Under the pieces are notes generated by a model. That model searched no databases and had not been told where the DNA came from. It saw nothing but the letters and a program-made list of their open reading frames with translations. Made by a program: the position numbers and the translations under genes. Below, in pieces: positions 10,101 through 19,569 of a stretch of 64,000 bases of DNA. The stretch covers positions 1,375,587-1,439,586 of the forward strand of contig CP096137.1 in assembly GCA_023213235.1 (NCBI GenBank), written 5' to 3'. Source of the stretch: Elusimicrobiota bacterium (GTDB taxonomy: Bacteria; Elusimicrobiota; Elusimicrobia; UBA1565; UBA9628). Within the stretch, counting starts at the first letter, position 1. Every line of letters starts with the position of its first letter.

Positions 10101-13100
10101 GTGGATCAAGCGCGGCGCCGCTCCCGAGGCCGCGCACGCCTGCGTGCTGGTCGCGCGCGACTGGAAAGAGCTGCTCGCGCTGGCGCGCTCGGCCGCCGAC
10201 TCCGTGCGCGAGAACCCCGAGCGCCCGCTTCCCACCGACCGCGCCTACCTGACGACGCGCAAGCCGTTGGGCCAGGATCTCGCCTTCGTCTTCCCGGGCT
10301 CCGGCAACCAGTACCTCGGCATGACGGCCGGCCTCGCCGCTCAGTTCCCCGAGATTCTGCGCCGGCTCGATTCCGAGAACGGGCATCTCCGCGATCAGAT
10401 GACACCCGCGCGCGTCGCCCCTTGGCGACTCTCCTATGAACCGGGGTGGGAGGCCAAGGCCGAGAGCGAGCTCAACGCCGACTACCACGCCCTGATCTTC
10501 GCGTCCGTGGCGCATGGGACCGTGACCTCCGACCTCCTGCGCTCACTCGGCGTCGAGCCCACGGCCGTCATCGGCTACTCGCTCGGCGAGACGGCGGGGC
10601 TCTTCGCCACTCGGGCCTGGTCGGCGCGCGACGAGATGCTCCGCCGCATGAAGCAGTCGTCCTTGTTCACCTCCGAGCTCGCCGGCCCCTGCGACGCGGC
10701 CCGCCAGTTCTGGCGCCTGCCGGCCAACGAGAAGGTCGACTGGGTGCTCGGCGTCGTCGACCGTCCGGCCGACGCGGTCAACCGCGCGCTCAAGGCCGCC
10801 GACCGCGCCGCTCTCTTGATCGTCAACGCGCCCGTCGAGTGCGTCGTCGGCGGCTACCGCTCCGCCGTCGAGAAATTGGTCGAGGGCCTCGGCTGCGTGT
10901 TCCTGCCGCTGCAGGGCGTCTCCACCGTCCACTTCCCCGCGGCCAAGCTCGTCGAGAAGCAGTACCGCGATCTCCACCTCTTCCCGACGCGGGCTCCGAA
11001 AGGCATCCGTTATTATTCAGGAGCGTTCGGTAAGGCCTACGACGTCACGCGCGAGTCCGCCGCCGACTCGATCACGACCCAGGCGATTCGGGCCGTCAAT
11101 TTCGCCGCCTTGATCAAAACGGCGTATGAGGACGGGGTCAGGACGTTCGTGGAACTTGGACCTCAGGGATCTTGCACGCGCATGATCGGCAAGATCCTGG
11201 GCCCGCTCACGCACAGCGCGCGCGCGATCGACGGGCGGGGGACCGACGAGGTCTCGGGAGTGCTCAAGCTGCTCGCCTACCTGATCGCCGAGCGAGTGCC
11301 CGTCGATCTCAAGCCGCTGTACGGCGCGCGCACTTTCTGCGCCGGCCATCAGCCCGCCGCGCCCGCTCCCGCGCAGTTCGTGCGCCTGCCGCTCGGCGGG
11401 CGGCCCTCCAAGGTCACCTGGACGCCGCCGCGCCGCGAGCCGCCGCCTCCGTCGAAGCCCTTCGTCTCGGCCCCGAGTGTTCGCGTGCCCGCGCCTGAAT
11501 TGCCGGGTGCTGAATTCACGCGGCCGGCGGCTCATCGGCCCCCGTATCTGACCCCGGGACCAGTTCCGTCGGCTCATCAGCCGCCGCCAGTTCAGTCACC
11601 TGCCGGTTCTCTCGCCAACGCCGCCGCCCTCACCGCTCAGGCACACGAGATGTTCCTCAAGCTCGCGCAGAACTACGCCGCGCTCCAGACCAAGAACTTG
11701 TCGGAACAGATTCGAATCGCGACCGGCCAGAATGTCAGTGCCAGGCACGTACATTCCGTAAATTCTCCGAAGGTCTTCATGGACCGTCAGGCGTGTCTCG
11801 AGTACGCCTCCGGCAAGATCGGCAAGGTCCTCGGCGAGGCGTTCGCCCACGTCGACGCGTATCCGACGCGCGTGCGTCTGCCGGAAGAACCGCTGATGCT
11901 GTGCGACCGCGTCATGTCCGTCACCGGTGCGCCGAACTCGATGAAGTCGGGGTCCTGCGTCACCGAGCACGACGTTTTGGAAAACGGCTGGTACCTCGAT
12001 GGGGGCCGTATTCCCACGTGTATCGCGGTCGAGGCCGGCCAGGCCGACCTGTTCCTGTCCGGGTATTTGGGCATCGACTCCCAAACCAAGGGACTCGCGG
12101 TCTACCGCCTCCTCGACGCGATTGTCACCTTCCACGACCATCTTCCCAAGCCCGGCGACGTGATCAAGTACGACATCTCGATCGACGGCTTCGGCCAGCA
12201 CGACGACATCTGGCTGTTCTTCTTCCGCTACGACAGCACCGTCAACGGAAAACCGTTGTTGACCATGCGTAAGGGCTGCGCCGGCTTCTTCACCAACGCC
12301 GAGCTCGCCAAGGGCAAGGGCATCGTCCTGACGGAGGCGGAGAAGGCGCCGGTCCCGGGCAAGAAGCCTTCCGACTGGAAGCCCCTGGCACCCTTCAACG
12401 AGAAGATTTCTCTGTCCGACGCGCAGTTCGCGGCGCTGCGGGCGGGCGACCTCAAGACGGCGTTCGGCCCGGCTTTCGGTTCCCTTCCGTTCACGCCCGA
12501 GACGTTGCCCGGCGGCCGTATGAAGCTCGTCGATCGGATTCTCGAACTGGATCCTCACGGCGGCCGCTACGGCCTGGGCCGCGCCGTCGGCGAGATGGAC
12601 ATTCATCCCGACGATTGGCATCTCGTCTGTCATTTCAAAGACGACAACGTCATGCCCGGCACCCTCATGTACGAGTGCTGCCTGCACACCTTGCGCGTCC
12701 AGCTCATGCGCATGGGCTGGGTCGGCAAGAAGGGGAGGTCTGGCACGAGCCCGTGCCCGGCGTCGCCTCCCAGCTCAAGTGCCGCGGGCAGGTGCTCGCG
12801 TCCACGAAGAAGGCGCGCTACGAGCTCCACATCAAAGAGCTCGGCTACGGCGCCGACGGGGCGCCGTACTGCATCGCCGACGCGTTCATGTACAGCGACG
12901 CGAAGAACATCGTGCAGATCACGGATATGTCGGTGCGCCTGTCGGGCACCACGCGCCAGGACGTCGAACGGCTTTGGACGAAAAAAGAGAAAAGATTCTG
13001 TACGGGCCGAAGCAGATCATGGCCTATTCGAACGGAAACCCCTCGGAGGCGTTCGGAGAACCCTACAAAGTCTTCGACAAGGACCGAATCCTGGCACGGC

Positions 13101-14055
13101 TTCCGGGGCCGCCGTATCAGTTCCTGGACCGCGTCGTGGACGTTCAGGGCGCTCCGTTCAAACTGACGCCGGGCGCCTCCGCGACGTGCGAATACGACGT
13201 GCCTCGCGACGCCTGGTACTTCGCCGAGAACGGCCAAGCCACGATGCCCTTCGGCGTCCTGCTCGAGGTCGCGCTCCAGCCCTGCGGTTGGCTCGCGGCC
13301 TACTGCGGCTCGGCGCTGACGAGCCCGATCGATCTCTCGTTCCGCAATCTCGGCGGCGACGCCGTTCAGTCGATCGAGGTCACCCCGACACCGGGACCTT
13401 GATCACGACGGTCACGATGACCAAGTTCTCTCAGTCGGGAGGAATGATCATCCAGTCATTTGATATGTCCATGACGGATGCCCGTGGCCGTGTCGTTTAC
13501 AAAGGGAAGACCGAGTTCGGGTTCTTCACGAAAGAGTCTCTGGCCAACCAGGTCGGCCTGCGCGGCGCCAAGCCGTTCGTTCCCGCGACGCCGGCCCGAA
13601 TGCTTCCGTTGTCGGGCGGCCTGCCCGCGCTTCCCGGCCCCAAGCTCCTGCTTCTCGATTCCGTCGAGCAGTACGACGGCGCCGGCCCCATGGGGCTCGG
13701 CGCCCTATTAGGACATCGAGCGGTCAATCCGCGAGAGTGGTTCTTCGACGCCCATTTCTATCAGGACCCGGTCTGCCCCGGCTCCCTCGGCCTCGAGTCC
13801 TTCATCGAGTTGATGAAGTGCCACGCGCGCGACCGCTGGCCCGGGCCCGGGCGCTTCGAGAGCATGGTGCTCGGCCGCACGCACAAGTGGCTGTACCGCG
13901 GTCAGTACACGCCGGTGAACAAGAACGTCGAGGTCCAGTGCTGGATCACGGCCGTCGACGAGGCGACCAAGACGCTCACCGCCGACGGCTACCTTCTGCG
14001 CGACGGCCTGACGGTTTACGAGATGCGCGACTTCAGCCTCAAGATCAACTCATGA
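7178..14055 (+). CDS. pfaC: Fused PfaB/PfaC-type synthase: KS - chain length factor - AT - FabA-like DH x2 (four probable sequencing frameshifts)
   Basis: About 2290 residues after correction. The first KS has the active Cys in LDAACASSLY (codon 7753) and His in ECHATGTPTGD (8155). The second KS-like domain lacks the Cys (VSAEENSGLK near 9150), so it is a chain length factor. An acyltransferase follows with GYSLGE (near 10570), then a Pro-rich linker (11400-11640) and four hot-dog folds forming two FabA-like dehydratases, with CHFKDDNVMPG (near 12630) and AHFYQDPVCPG (near 13750). One base is missing at each of 7217-7220, 12732-12735, the A runs near 12981-12993, and 13383-13386. The last three cancel out, leaving a nonsense stretch in the raw frame. 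PfaC is usually KS-CLF-DH-DH with the AT in a separate PfaB; here they are one chain. The stop overlaps oleA (ATGA). Confidence 0.92.
11737..11766 (+). repeat. 30-bp dispersed repeat inside the PfaC linker
   Basis: Begins AGTGCCAGGCACGTACATTC and continues to 11766. A near-identical copy (three differences) lies at 43389-43418. It is read in frame here, just before the first dehydratase. The shared GTGCCAGGC core also appears in reverse at 22171-22179 and 22235-22243. Confidence 0.75.
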
Positions 14056-15065
14056 AATACACCAAGGTCTCTTTAGACGGTCTGGCTTACGAGCTGGCCC
14101 CCAACGTCGTCACCTCCGAGCAACTCGAGAAGCGCGTCGAGCCCGTCTACCAGGCCCTGCGCCTGCCCCTGGGACAGCTCGAAGCCCTCACGGGTATTAA
14201 AGAGCGCCGCTGGTGGGACCCCGGCTTCAAGCTCTCCGACGGCGCCGCCGCCGCCGGGCGCAAGGCCCTCGCGAAGGCCGGGGTCGACCCCAAGGACTTG
14301 GGCGTCGTCCTCTACGCCGGCGTCTGCAAGGAGTCGAGCGAGCCCGCGACCGCCTGCGCGGTGGCCTCCAAGCTCGGCGTCCAGAACGACTGCGTCGTGC
14401 AGGACATCAGCAACGCCTGCCTCGGCGTCATGTCCGGCATGATCGACATCGCCAACCGCATCGAGCTCGGCCAGATCAAGGCGGGGCTCGTCGTCTCCTG
14501 CGAGTCCGCCCGCGAGATCAACGAGAGCATGATTCAGTCGATGCTCAAGACGCCCACGATGGAGCACTTCAAGCTCTCGATCGCGACGCTCACCGGCGGC
14601 TCCGGCGCCGTGGGCGTCGTGCTCACCGACGGCTCCTTCGGCCGCACCGGCCCCAAGCTTTTAGGCGGCGCGACTTTGGCCGCGCCCCAGCACTGGGACC
14701 TGTGCCAGTGGGACCGCGACTTCATGAGGACCGACGCGCCGGCCGTGCTCAAGAACGGGATGGAGCTGGCCAAGATCACCTGGCAGGCGTTCTCGAAGAA
14801 GCTCGGCTGGACGAGCGCCGACATGGACAAGACGATCACCCACCAGGTCGGCGGCCCGCAGACGACGGCGCTGCTGACGGCGTGCGGCGTCGGCCACGAC
14901 AAGGACTACCCGACTTACGAGTATTTGGGGAACATCGGCACGGTGAGCCTCCCGCTGACGGCGGCGCTCGCCGACGAGCGCGGCTTCTTGAGCAAGGGCG
15001 ACCGCGTCGGCTTCATCGGCATCGGCTCGGGGCTCAACTGCATGATGCTGGGCCTGGAATGGTGA
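14052..15065 (+). CDS. oleA: OleA-type thiolase (head-to-head acyl condensing enzyme)
   Basis: 337 residues of the KAS III/OleA family. OleA condenses two acyl-CoA (or acyl-carrier) chains in a non-decarboxylative Claisen reaction to a 2-alkyl-3-ketoacyl product. Active residues are all in place: Cys123 in ISNACLG (codon 14418), His264 in THQVGG (14841), Asn294 in GNIGT (14931), and Glu97 in SSEPATA (14340). The Glu-to-Cys distance of 26 residues equals that between Glu117 and Cys143 of Xanthomonas OleA, where the Glu is the diagnostic residue absent from FabH. The start overlaps the pfaC stop and the stop overlaps the next start, placing it in the synthase transcript. Confidence 0.93.
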   Translation: MKYTKVSLDGLAYELAPNVVTSEQLEKRVEPVYQALRLPLGQLEALTGIKERRWWDPGFKLSDGAAAAGRKALAKAGVDPKDLGVVLYAGVCKESSEPATACAVASKLGVQNDCVVQDISNACLGVMSGMIDIANRIELGQIKAGLVVSCESAREINESMIQSMLKTPTMEHFKLSIATLTGGSGAVGVVLTDGSFGRTGPKLLGGATLAAPQHWDLCQWDRDFMRTDAPAVLKNGMELAKITWQAFSKKLGWTSADMDKTITHQVGGPQTTALLTACGVGHDKDYPTYEYLGNIGTVSLPLTAALADERGFLSKGDRVGFIGIGSGLNCMMLGLEW

Positions 15066-17734
15066 GAGCCGGACTCGCGGTCTTCCTGGCGCTCTGGACT
15101 CCGGTCCAGGCCGCGGAGCCCGCGTTCGACGCGCTGTCCCACCTTCTGCGCGAATACGCCGGCCCTGTCGACGCGGCGGCTGCGGAGGCCACGCCCGAGG
15201 CCGAGGCTCCCGCGGGCGAGCGCCTGGCCCAGGTCTCCGCCGACCTAGCGCTGATGGCCGAGGGCCTGGAGCTGTTCCGCGCTCCGGCCCACGCCGAGGC
15301 CGCGCTCGTGAACCTGCCGGACCACGTGATCCCGGAACTCCGCCCGTTCTTCAAGGACCGGGACGCCGCCCTTCTGACGATTTACCGCACCTTGGCCGTG
15401 ACCGACTACACCTGGGCCTCGCGCTTCCCCGAGCCGGGCTGCGAGCCGCGCGAGCGCCGCGCCGCCCTGCTCGCCGCCGACGACGGTCTGTTCGCCGACG
15501 ACCAGGGAGGCCTGTCGCCGTGGCTGGCCCGCCTGCTCGGCCCGGCGGCTGTGGGTCGGAGCGCGACCGAGGCGCTGGACCGGGCCTCCTCGAGGTCCGC
15601 GACGTCAGGGCGCGACTACGAGCGCCTGCGCGCCAAGGCCGCCAAGATCAGCGCCGCCCTGCGTTCCGAGAAGGCCCAGGGCCGAGAGCGCGCCAAGCTG
15701 TACTGCCTTCGCGCCGAGACATACGAGTCCCTGGCCGAGGCGCACCGCGCTTCCCGGGCTCCGATCACGGCGGGGCTCTCCTTGGGCGAGGCCGCCGACT
15801 CGGTCGTCGCGCTCGCCTGGGCCGCGAATGGGAAGGCTCCGCGCGTCGTCGGCGCCGGCACCATGGTCGAAACCGCAGATGGTCCGCGGCTGCTCACCGA
15901 CGCGCGGCTCAAGCCGGCCGAGGACGGCGTCCTCTCCGCGATCACGCGCGGCCGCGACGGAGGGCTCGGCTCGGCCTACCCGGTGATCGTCGCGAGCGCC
16001 GACGACCTGATCCTGGTCGGCCGGGTGCCGGCCATAAGCATTCCGGCCCTGCGCCTGGCTTCGGGCCCCGCCGTCGAGGGGGACTTCTTCCGCGCGCTCG
16101 GGCACCTGTCCGCGGCCGGCCTGTGGACGACGACGCAGGGCCTCGTCACGGAGACGCGCGAGTCTGCTTTCGCCTCCGACGCGCTTGTCGGACCGGATCT
16201 CGTGGGCGGACCCATGCTCAACGACGCGGGCGAGGTCGTCGGCCTGATCATCCTGACGCCCGGCGGCGCGCCCGTCGCGTTGCGTCCCGAGACCTTGCGC
16301 CGTGCTCTGGCGGGCGCCGTGGTCGGCCCCGTCGAACTGCCGTCGGCCTCGCACACTGGAACGGCGTCGCTGCTCACTACGGCGCGCCCGATCACGGGCG
16401 ACCTGCCCGGAGCCGGGGGCGAGGCCGTCGAGGCGGGCCTGCCGAGTAGCCTGGGCGGCGTGAACTGGGAGGGTGGCGGCGGCGTCGGCAATTGGCGCCC
16501 GCGCTCCTCCGCGGGGCCGCCGCGCTCCTACTCGAGCTATTCGGGCTCGTCGGGGTCGTCCTCGTACTCGAGCTCGGACTCCGGCGGCGCCGAGCTCGGC
16601 CGCGCGCTCGGGCAGGCGCTCGCGCCGCTCGTCGAGGCGCTGATCTTTCGCGGCATCCCGGCGCTGTTCCGAGGGATCGCGTCGTTGTTCAAGTCGAAGC
16701 CGAAGTCTCAGTCCACGCAGAAGATGGTGGCTCTCAGTGAAGTGAAGAAAATTGAGCAGCAGAAGGAAGAGGAGAAGCTTCCCGATCCGAAGCTCACCTT
16801 GACCTTGCTTCCGGCCGAGGCGTTCGTGACTTCCACCCAGCCTCTCACCCTCACGGCGCGGGTCTCGGGGAACCGCAAGGACCTGAAGCTCGACGGCCAC
16901 GTCGTCGAATTCCGCGTCAACGGCGTCGACGTCTCCACTTCCGCGACCGCGACGACCGACGCCTCCGGCGTCGCGCTACTGACCATCACGATCCCGGCCG
17001 CGGCGATCGCTCATAAGAATTTGGACGTGGAAAGCGCGAAACATCCGTGGCTGACGAACGCCGCGCACACCCAGGCGGCGCACAACGTCTGCCAGGTCAC
17101 CGTGATGGCGGCGGAAGGCGCGCTTGTGATCACGGCTACGATCTATGCCCCGCAGCTCGCGCTTGCGGGCGGCGGCCGGGTGGTCGCGAGCGCGACTTTG
17201 TCGCAAGGCGCCTGCGCCGCCATCGGGGCGGCTTGGGTCGCTTCGGCCAAGCTGGCGTGCGACGGGCTTCTCGGCAAGGAGATCGCGGACGTGAAGCCGG
17301 CGCCTCATAGCGCTCCGGCTCCTCAAGGACAGGGCGCCGCCAAAGCGTCCGGTCCTATGGTTGCGGCGGCAGCAGAGAGGGGACAGCGCGACTTGGACTC
17401 CGAGGCAGCAAAGCACGCAATGTCGGAGTGGCATTCGACTCCAGGCGAACCCAACGAGCCGCCGGACGACGATGAAAAGGAATTGGAGCGGCCGTCTTCG
17501 GTACGAATGACGGCCAAAGAAGCCGAGAAGGCCGCCAAAGAACTCGGCTACGACAAAAAAATCCCCGCGCATAAAGCTCCTTTTAATTCGCATGGACGAC
17601 CGGTTTTCCAAAGCGGGAATAAGTACATCACTCCCGACGCCGATGGTCATAACGGCGGTGTCTGGAAGATGTTCAATAGAGCCGGTCAACGCTTGGGAAC
17701 CTACGATAAAAACCTCGTCTGGATAGGCAAATAA
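15059..17734 (+). CDS. Secreted polymorphic-toxin-like protein (degenerate trypsin-like region, Big-1-like domain, C-terminal toxin tip)
   Basis: 891 residues starting at an ATG that overlaps the oleA stop. A signal peptide (LAVFLALWTPVQAAEP) is followed by a helical region, then a trypsin/HtrA-like fold near residues 270-430. There the usual GNSGGP serine motif reads PDLVGGPMLN, so protease activity looks lost. A Ser/Tyr-rich low-complexity stretch (near 16510-16580), an Ig/Big-1-like domain (near 16790-17110) and a short variable linker follow. The last 75 residues (SHGRPVFQSGNKYITPD, HNGGVWKMF, GTYDKNL) resemble the toxin tip found at the C terminus of Bacillus and CDI-type polymorphic toxins (Ntox21-like, from memory). 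The tip DNA is visibly more AT-rich than the rest of the gene. The matching immunity gene follows directly (TAATG). Confidence 0.75.
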   Translation: MVRAGLAVFLALWTPVQAAEPAFDALSHLLREYAGPVDAAAAEATPEAEAPAGERLAQVSADLALMAEGLELFRAPAHAEAALVNLPDHVIPELRPFFKDRDAALLTIYRTLAVTDYTWASRFPEPGCEPRERRAALLAADDGLFADDQGGLSPWLARLLGPAAVGRSATEALDRASSRSATSGRDYERLRAKAAKISAALRSEKAQGRERAKLYCLRAETYESLAEAHRASRAPITAGLSLGEAADSVVALAWAANGKAPRVVGAGTMVETADGPRLLTDARLKPAEDGVLSAITRGRDGGLGSAYPVIVASADDLILVGRVPAISIPALRLASGPAVEGDFFRALGHLSAAGLWTTTQGLVTETRESAFASDALVGPDLVGGPMLNDAGEVVGLIILTPGGAPVALRPETLRRALAGAVVGPVELPSASHTGTASLLTTARPITGDLPGAGGEAVEAGLPSSLGGVNWEGGGGVGNWRPRSSAGPPRSYSSYSGSSGSSSYSSSDSGGAELGRALGQALAPLVEALIFRGIPALFRGIASLFKSKPKSQSTQKMVALSEVKKIEQQKEEEKLPDPKLTLTLLPAEAFVTSTQPLTLTARVSGNRKDLKLDGHVVEFRVNGVDVSTSATATTDASGVALLTITIPAAAIAHKNLDVESAKHPWLTNAAHTQAAHNVCQVTVMAAEGALVITATIYAPQLALAGGGRVVASATLSQGACAAIGAAWVASAKLACDGLLGKEIADVKPAPHSAPAPQGQGAAKASGPMVAAAAERGQRDLDSEAAKHAMSEWHSTPGEPNEPPDDDEKELERPSSVRMTAKEAEKAAKELGYDKKIPAHKAPFNSHGRPVFQSGNKYITPDADGHNGGVWKMFNRAGQRLGTYDKNLVWIGK

Positions 17735-18144
17735 TGTTTTCGATCAAGCTCTTGCCCGCCAAAACGCCTCGAACAGCAAACGCGGAGATCGTTATCGGCA
17801 ATCACAGGGAAATTATCGAGGTTCCTCTGCAGTATTGGCGCCGCGAACAGTATCGGGCGCAGTGGCGCGAAGCCATCGGGCGTCTCCAGTCGGGGCATGC
17901 CTCCTCTTGTCTGATAACTTCCATGGTCGATCCCGCCAAGGCGAACTTCCTGATGTGGTGGCCCATGTGGCGAGAGGGCGAGACGGTTTTCATTCAGAAT
18001 CAACTTTTGTTCATGGATTCGATTCAGGGCCGATTCGACGAAAGGAATCCATATCGTCATATTCCTGTCCGTGCGACTAAATCGGAAGACGGGGAAAAAG
18101 TATCTGAATGGTCAATTCCATTACAGACGATTCGTTCCCTATGA
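17734..18144 (+). CDS. CdiI-like immunity protein
   Basis: 136 residues, no signal peptide, so cytoplasmic. The start overlaps the stop of the toxin gene (TAATG), the usual toxin-immunity arrangement. The sequence YWRREQYRAQWREAIGRL, SCLITSM, FLMWWPMWREGETVFIQNQL, FDERNPYRHIP and SEWSIPL matches the pattern of contact-dependent growth inhibition immunity proteins (CdiI family). These bind and neutralise the toxin tip of the neighbouring effector. The DNA is clearly lower in GC than the flanking ole genes, suggesting it arrived with the toxin tip. Confidence 0.8.
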   Translation: MFSIKLLPAKTPRTANAEIVIGNHREIIEVPLQYWRREQYRAQWREAIGRLQSGHASSCLITSMVDPAKANFLMWWPMWREGETVFIQNQLLFMDSIQGRFDERNPYRHIPVRATKSEDGEKVSEWSIPLQTIRSL

Positions 18145-18165
18145 GTCGGACGAGAAGGCCAACAC

Positions 18166-18681
18166 GTGAACGCATCTACAATGAAATCCACCTCTGAGAA
18201 AGAGATTCGGATAACGGAATGGATGACCTCCGCCTTCCAGAACGACAGTATTCGGCGATTCCATGATTTGCACATCGACGACATCGATCCCGCGTGGTCT
18301 GAAAAGCAAAAATGGATAGTGAACGGGCTCTCGGCTCTCGAGATGGCCTGTAGAATGCGAGATCGGGAGAAGATTCCTGCGGACGTCGCATTGGTCTTCT
18401 CGCTTAAAACGGCGCGCGATCCGGTAGGCGTGAATTTCCGCGACCGGATTGGCCTCACGGGTGAATTCGATCATTCGCCCCCGGCGCTTTACCTTCTTGA
18501 GAGGGGAGCGAAGCCTTGGGACTTCGGCGCCGAAGCCGCTTCCGTGCACCCGTTGGAATCATCGAACAAGATTCTGGATCCCGGACCGCTAGAGCTTGGG
18601 GCCCTCGGGGCGTGCTATTTCATGGAGTTTCGGCCCGCCGATGCGGTAGATTTTTCACGGACAGTTGTCCTGGTACGCTGA
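18166..18681 (+). CDS. Hypothetical protein, possibly a second immunity protein
   Basis: 171 residues from GTG 18166 (an ATG lies five codons in, at 18181; GAGAAGG precedes the GTG). I do not recognise a family. The protein has no signal peptide or membrane segment, is fairly acidic, and ends just before oleB. Its DNA has the same low-GC, mixed-codon look as the CdiI-like gene before it. Small orphan genes after a toxin-immunity pair are often extra immunity or adaptor genes; that is only a guess here. Confidence 0.65.
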   Translation: MNASTMKSTSEKEIRITEWMTSAFQNDSIRRFHDLHIDDIDPAWSEKQKWIVNGLSALEMACRMRDREKIPADVALVFSLKTARDPVGVNFRDRIGLTGEFDHSPPALYLLERGAKPWDFGAEAASVHPLESSNKILDPGPLELGALGACYFMEFRPADAVDFSRTVVLVR

Positions 18682-19569
18682 ATGACTTGGAAATCTCTTT
18701 ACCCGTTTGCCGGGAATCGACTCGACCTCGGCGGCAACTCTCTTCATTACTTGGATGAGGGGAAGGGCGAGACCGTCCTCATGGTTCACGGCAACCCCAC
18801 GTGGTCGTTCTATTTCCGGAACGTCGTCAAAGCCCTCTCGCCGGACTACCGCTGCATCGTCCCCGACCACATGGGCATGGGCCTCTCCGCCCGCCCCGAC
18901 GACAAGCATTACGCCTACACGCTCCAGTCCCGCGTCGACGATCTCGATAAGCTGATGGCCCACGCGGCCCCGTCCGGCCCCGTCACCCTCATCGTCCACG
19001 ACTGGGGCGGCATGATCGGCATGTCCTGGGCCGTGCGGCATCCGGAGCGGATCAAGGCGATCGTCGCCTTGAACACCGGCTGTTTCAGATTGCCGGAGGA
19101 GAAGCCCTTCCCACCCGGCCTGACCGTGATGCGCGGCGCCCTGACCGGGATCCCGCTGCGCCTGAGCGCCTTCTTCCGCCGCACCGTCCTGCGCTCGTGC
19201 ACGAACAAGGTGAAGCTCGACGAGGCGACGATGGCGGGCTATCACGATCCCTACGACGGGTGGAAGGAGAGCCGCGCCGTGCACCGCTTCGTGCAGGATA
19301 TTCCGCTGCAGCCCTCTGATCCCGCGTGGAAGGTCGTCGTCGACACGGAGAGCAAACTCTTTCTATTGAAGGAAGTCCCGATGCTGTTGCCCTGGGGGCT
19401 TCGAGATTGGGTGTTCGACGAGGCCTTCCTGAACGGCTGGATCAAGCGCTTCCCGAAGGCGCAGGTGAAGCGGTTCGAGGACTGCGGCCACTTTCTGCTC
19501 GAAGACGCGCGCGACGAGGTGATCCCGCTGATCAAGGGTTTCGTCGCGGGCGCGGCGGTGCGGGCGTGA
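18682..19569 (+). CDS. oleB: OleB-type beta-lactone decarboxylase (alpha/beta hydrolase)
   Basis: 295 residues, haloalkane-dehalogenase-like alpha/beta hydrolase. Motifs: HGNPTWSF oxyanion loop, nucleophile Asp107 in VHDWGGM (codon 19000), and catalytic His270 in EDCGHFLL (codon 19489). OleB converts the cis-beta-lactone made by OleC into a cis-olefin plus CO2. The ATG directly follows the upstream stop, and its own stop overlaps the GTG of oleC (GTGA). Finding oleB, oleC and oleD consecutively supports this over a true dehalogenase. Confidence 0.9.
   Translation: MTWKSLYPFAGNRLDLGGNSLHYLDEGKGETVLMVHGNPTWSFYFRNVVKALSPDYRCIVPDHMGMGLSARPDDKHYAYTLQSRVDDLDKLMAHAAPSGPVTLIVHDWGGMIGMSWAVRHPERIKAIVALNTGCFRLPEEKPFPPGLTVMRGALTGIPLRLSAFFRRTVLRSCTNKVKLDEATMAGYHDPYDGWKESRAVHRFVQDIPLQPSDPAWKVVVDTESKLFLLKEVPMLLPWGLRDWVFDEAFLNGWIKRFPKAQVKRFEDCGHFLLEDARDEVIPLIKGFVAGAAVRA

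Noticed and set aside
8566..10515. Long minus-strand open frame opposite the synthase
   Set aside because: No recognisable domain and Arg/Gly/Ala-biased; it is a shadow of the KS-CLF coding strand.
12733..13400. Arg/Ser-rich segment in the raw frame of the large synthase
   Set aside because: It is a shifted-frame reading between three single-base losses; the true frames give a conserved FabA-like dehydratase.
18682..19569. Haloalkane dehalogenase
   Set aside because: The fold is the same, but position between oleA and oleC/oleD identifies it as OleB.
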